A stretch of DNA of 20,063 bases from Akkermansia sp. GTDB taxonomy: Bacteria; Verrucomicrobiota; Verrucomicrobiia; Verrucomicrobiales; Akkermansiaceae. The notes below the pieces were generated by a model. That model saw only the letters and a list, made by a program, of their open reading frames with translations. It was not told where the DNA came from and did not search any database. Below, in pieces: positions 1 through 7,813 of this stretch (positions within the stretch are counted from its first letter, which is position 1; each line of letters opens with the position of its first letter). The DNA is taken from assembly GCA_017628435.1 (NCBI GenBank), contig JAGBZE010000163.1:1-20063 (forward strand). Direction: 5' to 3'. The translations under genes were made by a program, and so were the position numbers.

Positions 1-1
1 C

Positions 2-625
2 ATTGCCCGGAAGCTTGCCACCGACCCGGAGATGGTGGCTCTGTTTGCCTACGTGGTCGGTGAGCAGGGTCTTACCGGTGATACGGTGACGGCTGCCATT
101 GCCGCCTATGAGCAGACGCTCGTGACCCCCGATTCTGATTTTGACCGCTATCTGAAGGGCGATGAGAAGGCTCTCACCGATTCTCAGAAGGCAGGCATGG
201 ATTCCTTTGTGCAGCTGGGCTGCGCCACCTGCCACAGTGGTCCCACGCTGGGTGGTATCAGCTTTGAGTATGTGAACACGCACGGTGATCTCCGCGCGCT
301 GGCTACTCCGGCCGATTATCAGGAAGGCGCCTTCGGTCTGCAGGATTTTACCAAGAATCCTGAGCATAAGGACATGTTCCGTGTGCCGAATCTTCGCAAT
401 GTGGCTCTGACGGCTCCGTACTTCCACACCGGCACGGTGAACAGCCTGCAGGAGGCTGTGCGTATCATGATTCAGACCCAGAATGGTGCAGGTGCAGCTT
501 CTGACACCACGGTGAAGAACATCACCCGCTTCCTGGAGGCTCAGACCGGCAAGCTGTACGGAAAACCGGCCAACATGCTGAAGCCGGAGGATACTGTGCT
601 GACACCTGTGACGCCTCAGCCATGA
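2..625 (+). CDS. Di-haem cytochrome c peroxidase (MauG/CcpA family), 3' part only
   Basis: The reading frame is open from the window edge (the frame begins at base 2), so the N-terminal half and the first haem site are missing. The visible 207 residues are the C-terminal haem domain. A CATCH haem c motif sits at about visible residues 74-78. It is followed by the family signature FRVPNLRNVALTAPYFHTG, with the Met of DMFRVP a plausible axial ligand region, and by a C-terminal helix (ITRFLEAQTG). Family members reduce hydrogen peroxide in the periplasm using electrons from small cytochromes. MauG-like relatives modify proteins instead, and the fragment cannot separate these. The stop codon overlaps the next start (ATGA at 622-625), so the two genes are probably co-transcribed. 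Family membership is confident; the substrate is not known. Confidence 0.9.
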   Translation: MARKLATDPEMVALFAYVVGEQGLTGDTVTAAIAAYEQTLVTPDSDFDRYLKGDEKALTDSQKAGMDSFVQLGCATCHSGPTLGGISFEYVNTHGDLRALATPADYQEGAFGLQDFTKNPEHKDMFRVPNLRNVALTAPYFHTGTVNSLQEAVRIMIQTQNGAGAASDTTVKNITRFLEAQTGKLYGKPANMLKPEDTVLTPVTPQP

Positions 626-1395
626 TTCGCTTTTCCGTGCTGGCCAGCAGTAGCCGTGGTAATGCCACCGTCGTTTCCGGCGGTGGCACCCACGTGCTGG
701 TAGATACCGGAATTTCTGCACTTCGCATCCGAAAGGGACTGGCGGAGTGCGGTTTGTCTGATGCCGAGCTGAGCGGCATTTTTTTCACTCATGAGCACCA
801 GGACCACGTGTGCGGTCTGGGGGTGCTCTCAAAGAAGCGTTCCCTGCCTCTGTACTGCAGCCGCTACCTTGCCAAGGATTTGCGGGGCATGGCCCCGAAT
901 GCCACGTTCACTTATCTGGAGCCGGGGCAGGAGGTGCAGGTGGGGGCGCTGAAGGTGACTCCGTTCTGTGTGAGTCACGATGCCGCTGACCCTCTGGGGT
1001 ATGTGTTTGAATGCGAGGGCGTGCGCCTGGGGTATGTGACGGATACCGGCATCATTATGCGCGGTATGCCGGAAATGTTGGCCGGGGTGCAGGGGCTTTA
1101 TCTGGAATCCAACTACGACCCCGATATGCTGGAGAACAGCGGGCGTACCATCGATCTCATCCGCCGTATTTCAGGGCGCTGGGGGCATTTGTCCAATGGA
1201 CAGGCTTGTGATTTTATCCGTACTATCGGACATACCGGCCTGCAGCAGCTGGTGCTGGCTCATATCAGCCCTGAGTGCAATACCCCGGCCAAGGCTGCAG
1301 CTGCCATGCGCACCACGCTGGATGAATTGCAGCTGCCGACTCAGCTTCATTGCGCCGAAATGGCTAACCGTCTGCCCTGGGTGGAATTGAAATAA
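622..1395 (+). CDS. MBL-fold metallo-hydrolase, YycJ/WalJ-like
   Basis: This 257-residue protein is a complete metallo-beta-lactamase-fold hydrolase. It opens with SVLASSSRGNAT, typical of the YycJ/WalJ/PhnP-like group. The metal-binding motif THEHQDH gives His57, His59, Asp61 and His62. Further ligands are likely His119-Asp120 (VSHD), Asp141 (VTDTG) and His213 (LAHIS), and ESNYD (162-166) and GHLSN (188-192) are group signatures. The Bacillus homologue is linked to cell-wall two-component signalling and suspected to be a 5'-3' DNA exonuclease. The substrate here is unknown. The protein lacks a signal peptide and so should be cytoplasmic, although it follows a periplasmic peroxidase. Its start overlaps the upstream stop (ATGA), and no Shine-Dalgarno is needed if translation is coupled. 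It is convergent with mfd, 34 bases away. Confidence 0.9.
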   Translation: MIRFSVLASSSRGNATVVSGGGTHVLVDTGISALRIRKGLAECGLSDAELSGIFFTHEHQDHVCGLGVLSKKRSLPLYCSRYLAKDLRGMAPNATFTYLEPGQEVQVGALKVTPFCVSHDAADPLGYVFECEGVRLGYVTDTGIIMRGMPEMLAGVQGLYLESNYDPDMLENSGRTIDLIRRISGRWGHLSNGQACDFIRTIGHTGLQQLVLAHISPECNTPAKAAAAMRTTLDELQLPTQLHCAEMANRLPWVELK

Positions 1396-1429
1396 AGTGA
1401 CTCTGCCGCAAGGTGTTGCGTCGGTGTCA

Positions 1430-4400
1430 TTACATGCAGCGGAGCAACTGCAGCGCCTCGCGTAATTTATCGGCAGATTTTATCTTCTGGAGGCGGGGAA
1501 ATCGCTTGTTGTCCAGAATGTAGTCATTGTTGCGGGTGAGCATGAGTTTCTGCCCGCTGATTTCCACATTGGTGATATTGCGGCGCGTGGCCAGGATGCG
1601 GATTTTGTGCACAGTAAGCAGGTGCGCCACTTCATGCGGCAGCGGGCCAAAGCGGTCGCGCCACTGGCGCTCCAGGTCATCCACATCATCCGTGGTGCAT
1701 ACGCGAGCCAGCTGGGTGTAGGCCTCCATGCGGGTCTTGGTGGATTCCATGTAGGAGGCGGGCAGGTAGGCGCCGAGCAGTTTATCGGCATCGGCGCGGG
1801 TGGCCATGCTGGCTTCGCTCAGGCAGATGAAATCGGCCTTGAAGGTGGCCTCAGCTCGGATGGTCGGAATCTTGCCCTGCATGCGTTCGATAGACTGGCG
1901 GAGCAGCTGACAGTACAGTTCAAAACCGATGGCTGCAATGTGGCCGCTCTGCTGGGTGCCCAGCAGGTTGCCGGCGCCACGGATTTCGAGGTCGCGCATG
2001 GCAATCTTGAAGCCGCTGCCCAGTTCGGTGTATTGCTTGATGGCGGAGACGCGCTTGCGGGCATCGCCGGTGCAGAGCGCCTGGCGTGGCAACAGAAGAT
2101 AGGCATAGGCTCGGTGTCCGCCTCGGCCTACGCGGCCACGCAGCTGGTACAACTCGGCCAGGCCGAAGCGGTCTGCCCGGTCAATGATGATGGTGTTCGC
2201 GTTGGGAATGTCGATGCCGCTTTCAATGATGCTGGTGGCCAGCAGTACATCGGCTTTGCCATCCACAAAGTCGCGCATGATGATTTCCAGCTCACCCTTG
2301 TCCATTTGTCCATGGCCTACGACAATGCGGGCCTTCGGCACAAGCCGCTGCAGCTCGTCCTTCATCTTCATGATGCTTTGCACGCGGTTGTGCAGGAAGA
2401 ATACCTGACCACTGCGGGCCAGTTCGCGCTCGATGGCATCGGCTATGAGTTTTTCGCTGTATGGGCAGACGGCGGTCTGCACAGGCAGTCGATTGAGCGG
2501 TGGTGTTTCAATGGTGCTCATGTCGCGCGCGCCCATGAGTGCCACATAGAGCGTGCGTGGAATGGGGGTGGCAGAAAGGGTGAGCATATCCACCATGCGG
2601 AACATGCGCTTGAACTGTTCCTTGTGGCGCACGCCGAAGCGCTGCTCTTCATCAATGACAGCAAGCCCCAGGTTCTTGTAGGTGATATCCTTGGAAATCA
2701 CGCGGTGCGTGCCGATGACGATATCCACTGAACCATCGGCAATGCCTGCCACGATTTCCTTGATTTTCTTTGCGGGGGTGAATCGGCTGAGCAGCTCGAT
2801 GCGCACCGGGTATTCGCTCATGCGGGCGCGGAAGGTGCGGTAGTGCTGGGCTGCCAGCACCGTAGTGGGTGCCAGAATGGCCGCCTGCTTGCCGCCGGTC
2901 ACGCATTTGAAGGCAGCGCGTATGGCTACCTCAGTCTTGCCGAAACCTACATCGCCGCAGATGAGGCGATCCATGGGGCGGCCGCTCTCCATATCGGCCT
3001 TGGTCTGGGAAATGGCTCGCAGCTGGTCTGGAGTCTCGCGGTAGGGGAAGCTGGATTCAAATTGCCACATCCACCCGGAATCTGCGGGATGCGCATAGCC
3101 GTTGTTGCTTTCTCGTTCTGCCTGAATCTCCAGCAGCTGCGCTGCGTAGTCCTGCACGGCTTTCTCTGCGGCCTGGCAGGCGCGGCGCCAGCGGGCATCT
3201 CCCAGCTTGCTCAATTCTGGTGTTTTGGCACCTAGTCCTATATATTTAGACACCAGATGGCTCTGCTGAAGCGGGATGCGCAGCAGTACGCCATCGGCAT
3301 ATTTGATATGGATTTCTTCCTCGCCGGTCTTGTCATCGCGCACAATGCCGACGAATTTGCCCAGGCCGTGGGAGGCGTGGATGACGAAGTCGCCTTCCTC
3401 AATTTCGCGCAGCGGCGCCTGTGCCCGCTCGCGGCGCATGCGGTCGGTGCGGTCGTCCTGTTTTCGACTGCGCGGGGTGGAGTAACGGCCGAAAATTTCA
3501 GCGGCGGAAAGCACGGCTAGTCTGGCTCCGGGAATGGAGAAGCCGAGCGGCAGGTCACCATCGCGGCTCTGCACCCCGCTCCAGGCTTCATCTTCTCCGC
3601 AGATTTCCTCGAATCGGTTTTTCTCGCCTTCATGCGGGAAGAACATGATGACGCGCCACTTCTGCTCCCGCCATTTGCGAAGTTCCATGCCGGCCAGCTG
3701 GCGGCGGGCCTCCTGCATGACAAAGTCGCCTGTTTCAAAGCTGCCGAGCGGGGTGCCGAAAATGGCGCTGCTGTCACCGGCGTTCACCGTGTCGATATCC
3801 GGCAGAATGTCTTCTCTATCCGGCGGCAGTTCATATATCAGTACATGCCCCGGTACTCCGCAGCCGGGCAGGCTTACCACCCAGTCATTCTTTGTAATCC
3901 AATCCTTTAGCGGTCTGTCTGCCGGTGGTTCATCCAGTACCAGTTCTGCGGAATCGAGTTTCTTGAAAGATAACTGGGAATCGATATCAAAGGCTCGGAT
4001 GCTTTCGACTTCATCTCCGAAGAATTCGATGCGCAGCGGCCAGGCAGACTGCAGGGGAAATACGTCCAGAATACCGCCGCGCAGACTCCATTCGCCGCGG
4101 CCTGTCACCTGGTCAACGCGTTCAAAATTGTGGTCAGCGAGGGCGGTGCACACATTGTCCAGCGGGTATTCGCCTTCCACCCTCAGCTGCAGAGTGAACC
4201 CGGCACCGGCGCTGAAGCTGGGAGCCGGTTGCTGCAGGGCGGCGGCGGTTACAATGACCGCCTGGGTTTTCGAGGGGGAGCCGGAGATAGCCCTCAGGGC
4301 TTCCAGTCGTTCTGCCGCCAGGTCCGGGTCGGAAATGCCGTTGTTGATGTGGATTTCCTGTTCCGGTACAAAAACGGCCTGTGGCCCTCCCCAGAGAGGC

Positions 4401-4627
4401 CATTCGGCGGCCAGTCGTTCCTGTACGGGCAGCGCATCGGCCACAATCCAGACTCGCCGAGGGGAATCAGAGGCCGCAGCAATCATGCTGGCCACAAAGG
4501 AATAGGCCGCGGGGGCCACGCGCTCCAGAACCATGGGCTCATCCATGCTGCCGCCTTGGCGCAGCCTCTCCAGTTCCCCGGCAAAGGCAGGGGACTTTGC
4601 TGCAATTTCTGTAAGCGGCTTCGCCAC
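1430..4627 (-). CDS. mfd: Transcription-repair coupling factor Mfd
   Basis: Mfd binds RNA polymerase stalled at DNA lesions, pushes it off by ATP-driven translocation and recruits UvrA. From a GTG start at 4627 the protein has 1065 residues, a little short of the 1148 of E. coli. In order: a UvrB-like region (RGGILDVFPLQSAWPLRIEFF, about 183-203); a CarD-like RNA-polymerase-interacting domain (EEGDFVIHASHGLGKFVGI, about 410-428); a helicase core with Walker A GDVGFGKT (558-565), the DEEQ box (659-662), SATPIPRTLY, ESGIDIPNA and RGRVGR (830-835); and a C-terminal TRCF domain. The frame stays open upstream through the tRNA gene to 4843, which cannot all be coding. GTG at 4627 sits just after a good promoter. 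TTG at 4666 and ATG at 4546 are the alternatives. Function is certain; the start is not. Confidence 0.96.
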   Translation of the reverse strand: MAKPLTEIAAKSPAFAGELERLRQGGSMDEPMVLERVAPAAYSFVASMIAAASDSPRRVWIVADALPVQERLAAEWPLWGGPQAVFVPEQEIHINNGISDPDLAAERLEALRAISGSPSKTQAVIVTAAALQQPAPSFSAGAGFTLQLRVEGEYPLDNVCTALADHNFERVDQVTGRGEWSLRGGILDVFPLQSAWPLRIEFFGDEVESIRAFDIDSQLSFKKLDSAELVLDEPPADRPLKDWITKNDWVVSLPGCGVPGHVLIYELPPDREDILPDIDTVNAGDSSAIFGTPLGSFETGDFVMQEARRQLAGMELRKWREQKWRVIMFFPHEGEKNRFEEICGEDEAWSGVQSRDGDLPLGFSIPGARLAVLSAAEIFGRYSTPRSRKQDDRTDRMRRERAQAPLREIEEGDFVIHASHGLGKFVGIVRDDKTGEEEIHIKYADGVLLRIPLQQSHLVSKYIGLGAKTPELSKLGDARWRRACQAAEKAVQDYAAQLLEIQAERESNNGYAHPADSGWMWQFESSFPYRETPDQLRAISQTKADMESGRPMDRLICGDVGFGKTEVAIRAAFKCVTGGKQAAILAPTTVLAAQHYRTFRARMSEYPVRIELLSRFTPAKKIKEIVAGIADGSVDIVIGTHRVISKDITYKNLGLAVIDEEQRFGVRHKEQFKRMFRMVDMLTLSATPIPRTLYVALMGARDMSTIETPPLNRLPVQTAVCPYSEKLIADAIERELARSGQVFFLHNRVQSIMKMKDELQRLVPKARIVVGHGQMDKGELEIIMRDFVDGKADVLLATSIIESGIDIPNANTIIIDRADRFGLAELYQLRGRVGRGGHRAYAYLLLPRQALCTGDARKRVSAIKQYTELGSGFKIAMRDLEIRGAGNLLGTQQSGHIAAIGFELYCQLLRQSIERMQGKIPTIRAEATFKADFICLSEASMATRADADKLLGAYLPASYMESTKTRMEAYTQLARVCTTDDVDDLERQWRDRFGPLPHEVAHLLTVHKIRILATRRNITNVEISGQKLMLTRNNDYILDNKRFPRLQKIKSADKLREALQLLRCM

Positions 4628-4637
4628 GTGTGGCCAT

Positions 4638-4666
4638 ATGGTATCAGGCGCTGTGGCAGTTGTCAA
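4638..4666 (-). promoter_or_regulatory. Promoter of mfd, near-leaderless
   Basis: Read on the minus strand, a perfect -35 TTGACA (4666-4661) is followed by 17 bases and then TACCAT (4643-4638, 4/6 to TATAAT). Transcription would begin near 4631, only a few bases before the GTG at 4627. This supports that start and rules out an N-terminus inside the tRNA gene. The tRNA promoter lies back to back with this one. Confidence 0.5.
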
Positions 4667-4674
4667 ATAAAAGC

Positions 4675-4703
4675 TTGCCAAGGCAAGGGCTCGGTGGTAG
4701 GAT
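4675..4703 (+). promoter_or_regulatory. Promoter of tRNA-Arg
   Basis: TTGCCA (4675-4680, 5/6 to TTGACA), a 17-base spacer, then TAGGAT (4698-4703, 4/6 to TATAAT). The predicted start near 4710 leaves a leader of about 8 bases before the mature tRNA 5' end at 4718. Confidence 0.5.
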
Positions 4704-4717
4704 AGGCGCGCATTACT

Positions 4718-4791
4718 GCTCCGGTAGCTCAGTTGGATAGAGCACGAGCCTTCTAAGCTTGGGGTCCCGCGTTCGAGCCGCGGCCGGAGCG
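4718..4791 (+). tRNA. tRNA-Arg (anticodon UCU)
   Basis: A full cloverleaf can be folded by hand. The acceptor stem is GCTCCGG/CCGGAGC (4718-4724 with 4784-4790) and the discriminator is G4791. The D arm is GCTC/GAGC with loop AGTTGGATA. The anticodon stem is CGAGC/GCTTG with one G-U pair and a loop CTTCTAA carrying TCT at 4752-4754. The T arm is CCGCG-TTCGAGC-CGCGG. It reads AGA codons as arginine. No CCA is encoded, so the 3' end must be added by nucleotidyltransferase. A terminator follows within a few bases, so it is a single-gene unit. Confidence 0.97.
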
Positions 4792-4794
4792 GAT

Positions 4795-4835
4795 AAAAAA
4801 ATCCCTGCACAGCATTCTGTGCAGGGATTTTTTTT
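4795..4835. terminator. Bidirectional intrinsic terminator between tRNA-Arg and the Gfo/Idh gene
   Basis: An 18-bp inverted repeat (4795-4812 with 4817-4834) has a 4-base CATT loop. Its core is ATCCCTGCACAG/CTGTGCAGGGAT, flanked by A7 on one side and T8 on the other. Either strand yields a GC stem followed by a U tract. It therefore ends the tRNA transcript on the plus strand and the dehydrogenase transcript (stop at 4852) on the minus strand. Confidence 0.9.
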
Positions 4836-4851
4836 CGGAACATCAGGCTTA

Positions 4852-6171
4852 TCAGTAATTCAGCTCGCCGGAAAGCACACGGCGCTCAAATTCCTTGATG
4901 TCGACCACTTCACCTGTGCGGCGGGCGTGCTCCACAGCAAAGGCGATGACGTGGGAATGGGCGCTGGCCTGAATGGGGGTGGTCATGAGGGTGGTGTCCT
5001 CCACCACGCGCATGTCGTTGTACAGGTTGCTCACCAGCCCCCAGTCGCCACCTCCGTGGCCGGCATAGCCACCGGCGGCCTCCTCGATTTCCACCTTTCG
5101 CATCTTCTTGGAGAAATGCTCGGTAATCGTGATTTCGCCCGGGCCGTTTTCCTTGTAGAAGGCACCGGCGCGGAGCTTGGCCTTGGTACCGTAGATTTCG
5201 ATGTGGCGGCCTTCTTCGAAAGCGGTCATGGTAAAGGTGCCGGTTACGCCGCCCATGTAGCGCAGAATGGCCACCAGGTGGTCGGGCTGGTCATTGTCCT
5301 CGCACTGGAAGGCATCTCGGCCCCACTGGGAGGTCTTGAGCCACTCGGTGATATCCTCGGGGGTGGCTTCATCCACGCCGTCCATCACCATCTTGAGCCA
5401 GCGGCGGCAGGATTCATCGGTGATGTACTTACGGGCATCCCACGGGTCTTCGCCGATGGGTGTGGTCCAGTCGGTGCAGCGGGCAGGGCGGGGTTCGGTA
5501 AGCGTTTCCTTGCGGAAGAAGGACAGTTCGCCGAAGCTGGAAACCTGTTCGCAGGGGCGGTTGAGCAGCCAGTAGAGAATATCCATATCGTGGCAGCACT
5601 TGGCCACAATCATGGGGGTGGATTTAGCGCTGTTGCCCCAGTGGCCGCGCACGAAGGAATGCCCGAAATGCCAGGCGCCCACGCCCTCGTTGGCATTGAA
5701 GGTCATGATTTCGCCCAGTTCGCCGCTGTTGATGACATTGCGGATGGCGTTGTAGAACGGCGTGTAGCGCAGCACGTGGCAGATGGCTACGCGGCGGCCC
5801 AGCTTCTCGGCCAAATCACGCAGCTCCAGCGCCTCGCGCAGGGTCTTGGAAATCGGTTTTTCCAGCAGGAGGTCGTAGCCCAGCTCCAGAGCGCGCCTGG
5901 CGGGCTCGAAGTGGTAGTCATCCTGCGTGCCGATGATGGCCACATCAGCCATCTTCGGCTGGGAGAGCAGCTCATCGGCATTTGCGAACAGGCGGATGCC
6001 GGCGCGCTCTTCCTCCGGGGCAAAGTCGCGCACCTGCTCGGCGCGCACCGTGACCGGGTCTGCTGCGCCCACAATGCGGAACTTGTCCGGATATTCCATT
6101 GCCAGCTTCATATAGGTGCGCGTGCGGGAGCCGCAACCTATGCCAACCAGTGTGATTCGACCATCTTGCAT
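4852..6171 (-). CDS. Gfo/Idh/MocA-family NAD(P)-dependent oxidoreductase
   Basis: This 439-residue protein has an N-terminal Rossmann fold. The nucleotide-binding motif LVGIGCGSR lies at about 8-16, an acidic or alternative cofactor-contact turn (GAADP) follows, and the family hallmark is LLLEKPISKT. The C-terminal alpha/beta domain carries the CCHDMDILYW segment, whose His-Asp is the usual catalytic region. HWGNSAKSTPM just before it marks a subgroup frequent in gut bacteria. Members oxidise, reduce or epimerise sugars, and GH109 glycosidases belong to the same superfamily, but nothing here fixes the substrate. There is no signal peptide, so it should be cytoplasmic. It is transcribed alone, with no sugar transporter or hydrolase beside it. 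The final IKEFERRVLSGELNY reaches the stop close to the shared terminator. Confidence 0.9.
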   Translation of the reverse strand: MQDGRITLVGIGCGSRTRTYMKLAMEYPDKFRIVGAADPVTVRAEQVRDFAPEEERAGIRLFANADELLSQPKMADVAIIGTQDDYHFEPARRALELGYDLLLEKPISKTLREALELRDLAEKLGRRVAICHVLRYTPFYNAIRNVINSGELGEIMTFNANEGVGAWHFGHSFVRGHWGNSAKSTPMIVAKCCHDMDILYWLLNRPCEQVSSFGELSFFRKETLTEPRPARCTDWTTPIGEDPWDARKYITDESCRRWLKMVMDGVDEATPEDITEWLKTSQWGRDAFQCEDNDQPDHLVAILRYMGGVTGTFTMTAFEEGRHIEIYGTKAKLRAGAFYKENGPGEITITEHFSKKMRKVEIEEAAGGYAGHGGGDWGLVSNLYNDMRVVEDTTLMTTPIQASAHSHVIAFAVEHARRTGEVVDIKEFERRVLSGELNY

Positions 6172-6197
6172 GATTATCTGAAAGAGTGTGTGCGCGC

Positions 6198-6226
6198 AGT
6201 GTACGCCTGAGTTCCGCGCAATTCAA
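6198..6226 (-). promoter_or_regulatory. Likely promoter of the Gfo/Idh gene
   Basis: On the minus strand TTGAAT (6226-6221), a 17-base spacer, then TACACT (6203-6198), each 4/6 to consensus. It would give a leader of about 20 bases. No Shine-Dalgarno precedes the ATG at 6171. Confidence 0.35.
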
Positions 6227-6241
6227 GCCTTTTCTTTATCA

Positions 6242-6270
6242 TTGATTTATACCATCTGCTGTGATATAGA
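6242..6270 (+). promoter_or_regulatory. Promoter of the IdeS-like gene, leaderless layout
   Basis: TTGATT (6242-6247), exactly 17 bases, then TATAGA (6265-6270). The ATG at 6277 comes six bases after the -10 box, the normal position of the transcription start, so the mRNA should be leaderless. The intergenic region 6172-6276 thus holds two divergent promoters. Confidence 0.55.
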
Positions 6271-6276
6271 GAGCGC

Positions 6277-7050
6277 ATGCACCGATTCTGTGTTCTTCTG
6301 CTGTGGTTTTTGTTGGTCTGTTCATCTCTTGGGGCGACCACTCTCTGGTCTGCTGGTGTGACGGCTGAGACCGGATGGTTTGATTTCAACAAGACTCATG
6401 AAAAGGGAGAGCAGGGAGATGATTTGCTGTGCTGGGCGGTTGCGGCCTCCAATATGGTGGCCTGGTGGCAGCAGCAGAATCCCGGCATGGTGCCGCAGGG
6501 TACCCCGCAGGGAGATGCGGTGTGGAAAGCCTTCCGGACTTCCTTTGGCAATGAAGGCGGCGACCCGGACCAGGGAATCCGCTGGTGGTTTGATGGCCAG
6601 TACGTCCGTCAGAATCCGGGTGGGGATATGCATTGTGCTGCTAAACGGGAGGACGCTCAGGGTGGCTATTACTGCGAAACCGGGCCTGCACCGGAATTGT
6701 TATTATATAATGGGCGTGGTGCAGAGGTGACGGCGGAGAGTTTTACGGCTGCGTTGCTGCGCGGTTTCCGCCGGGGCGATGCTTTCTGGGTAGGGGTATC
6801 TCTCCGCAAGCCGGATGGCCGCCGTTTCATGCACTCCATCAACCTGTGGGGTATAGAGGAAGAGCAGGAGCGCATTACGGCTGTTTACATGTGCGATTCT
6901 GATGACCGGCAGGAAACATTGCACCGCATTCCGGTGGTGGAAGTAGAAGGTATGCTTTATCTGGATTGTACCGGGCATGCGCTCTATGGCCGGCTTGGTC
7001 GCGTGGTGATTGATACCTACACCGGCCTGCGGCATACGCCTGCAGAATAA
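6277..7050 (+). CDS. Secreted IdeS/Mac-like cysteine protease (peptidase family C66 type)
   Basis: This 257-residue protein begins with a signal peptide (hydrophobic residues 5-17, likely cleavage after SSLGA, residue 20) and should be exported. It shares the layout of streptococcal IdeS, the protease that cuts IgG below the hinge. TLWSAGVTAE resembles the IdeS start of the mature domain. GWFDFNKTHEKGEQGDDLLCWAV... holds the candidate catalytic Cys52 and an oxyanion Lys39. MHSINLWG (His186) followed by VYMCDSDD (Asp207, Asp209) matches the His and Asp positions of the family. At 257 residues it is shorter than IdeS (about 340), with a reduced middle. The match is from memory of the family, so the fold and peptidase role are likely but the substrate is unproven. 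It is monocistronic and convergent with the L,D-transpeptidase, with only four bases between stops. Confidence 0.8.
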   Translation: MHRFCVLLLWFLLVCSSLGATTLWSAGVTAETGWFDFNKTHEKGEQGDDLLCWAVAASNMVAWWQQQNPGMVPQGTPQGDAVWKAFRTSFGNEGGDPDQGIRWWFDGQYVRQNPGGDMHCAAKREDAQGGYYCETGPAPELLLYNGRGAEVTAESFTAALLRGFRRGDAFWVGVSLRKPDGRRFMHSINLWGIEEEQERITAVYMCDSDDRQETLHRIPVVEVEGMLYLDCTGHALYGRLGRVVIDTYTGLRHTPAE

Positions 7051-7054
7051 TCCA

Positions 7055-7807
7055 TCAGGGCAGCCCCCATTCCTTGCGGCGGCGATTATACTCGCTGCGG
7101 GGCAGGAGGATGTAGACCGGCTTGCGGGCCGGGTCGAGCCGGGCAATGAAGGCTCTCAGCTGCTCTTCGTTCATGCTGGTGCAGCCGGCGGTGGGCGAAT
7201 TGCCGTTGTTTCGCCAGATGTGGAAGAAGATGGAGGAACCACCCCCGACTATGGGCTTGCCTACGCTTTCCGGGGTGTTGTGGTGCACCAGCATCTTGAT
7301 GCTGTGCGGATAATCGTTCTGGCGCATCTGCTCATGCAGTTCCCATGGGGTGGCGGCCGGGTGAGTCAGTCGCACGTGGCGGTTGTAGAGGTGCGGCATT
7401 CTCGGGTCGCTCACCCAGAGGTCATTCGGCCCCACCTGCACATAGGGAATGGAGGGATGGTGCTTCACCGGGGTAGGGTTGTTCACCCACAGACCGCCCA
7501 GAGCGAAAATGCCGACTGGGGAGCGCCCGTCGCCTTCCTTCTTGAGGGTGGCTCCGGCAGGGTTGCTGTGCATGCCGAGTCCCCACACGCAGCCGTTGCG
7601 ACCCAGACGCCCCGGATAGGGACCCAGTACGCGCTTCCATTTGCCGGCACTATTCTTCTCCACCAGACTGAGGGTGACATGGGAGCTGTTCCAGTCGTCG
7701 GCAATGCCTACAATGGCCTGAGTGCTGCTCTGAGGCATCTGGGAACAGGCCGTGAAGACGAGCAGAAAGAAGCTCAGAAAGAGGAGATGAATATTCCGGA
7801 AATTCAC
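7055..7807 (-). CDS. L,D-transpeptidase (YkuD family) lipoprotein
   Basis: The catalytic motif of YkuD domains is present: FFHIW (His196) followed by SPTAGCTSM with the nucleophile Cys209, plus the upstream GDGRSPVGIF signature (about 93-102). Such enzymes make 3-3 crosslinks in peptidoglycan or attach proteins to it. The N-terminus is a signal sequence (HLLFLSFFLLV) with a lipobox-like FTAC (Cys21), suggesting a lipoprotein, though Phe at -3 is unusual. I chose the GTG at 7807 because a TTGTCA-17-TATCCT promoter ends six bases before it and it gives a normal 20-residue signal. The in-frame ATG at 7858 would add 17 residues of poor signal character. An AAGGAG lies 12 bases upstream of the GTG. 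The length is 250 residues. Confidence 0.88.
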   Translation of the reverse strand: MNFRNIHLLFLSFFLLVFTACSQMPQSSTQAIVGIADDWNSSHVTLSLVEKNSAGKWKRVLGPYPGRLGRNGCVWGLGMHSNPAGATLKKEGDGRSPVGIFALGGLWVNNPTPVKHHPSIPYVQVGPNDLWVSDPRMPHLYNRHVRLTHPAATPWELHEQMRQNDYPHSIKMLVHHNTPESVGKPIVGGGSSIFFHIWRNNGNSPTAGCTSMNEEQLRAFIARLDPARKPVYILLPRSEYNRRRKEWGLP

Positions 7808-7813
7808 GCGGGC

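Noticed and set aside
1396..1429. CGCAA-GGTG-TTGCG hairpin between the MBL gene and mfd as a terminator
   Set aside because: Only five base pairs and no T tract on either strand.
1607..2731. 374-codon frame antisense to mfd
   Set aside because: Shadow of mfd: no motif, no start signals, and it lies wholly inside the conserved helicase part.
4718..4791. tRNA-Arg as an integration site of a genomic island
   Set aside because: No integrase gene or repeat of the tRNA 3' end is seen in the window.
4759..6210. 483-codon plus-strand frame across the terminator and Gfo/Idh gene
   Set aside because: It starts inside the tRNA, passes through a terminator, and is Gly/Ala/His-rich shadow sequence of the dehydrogenase.
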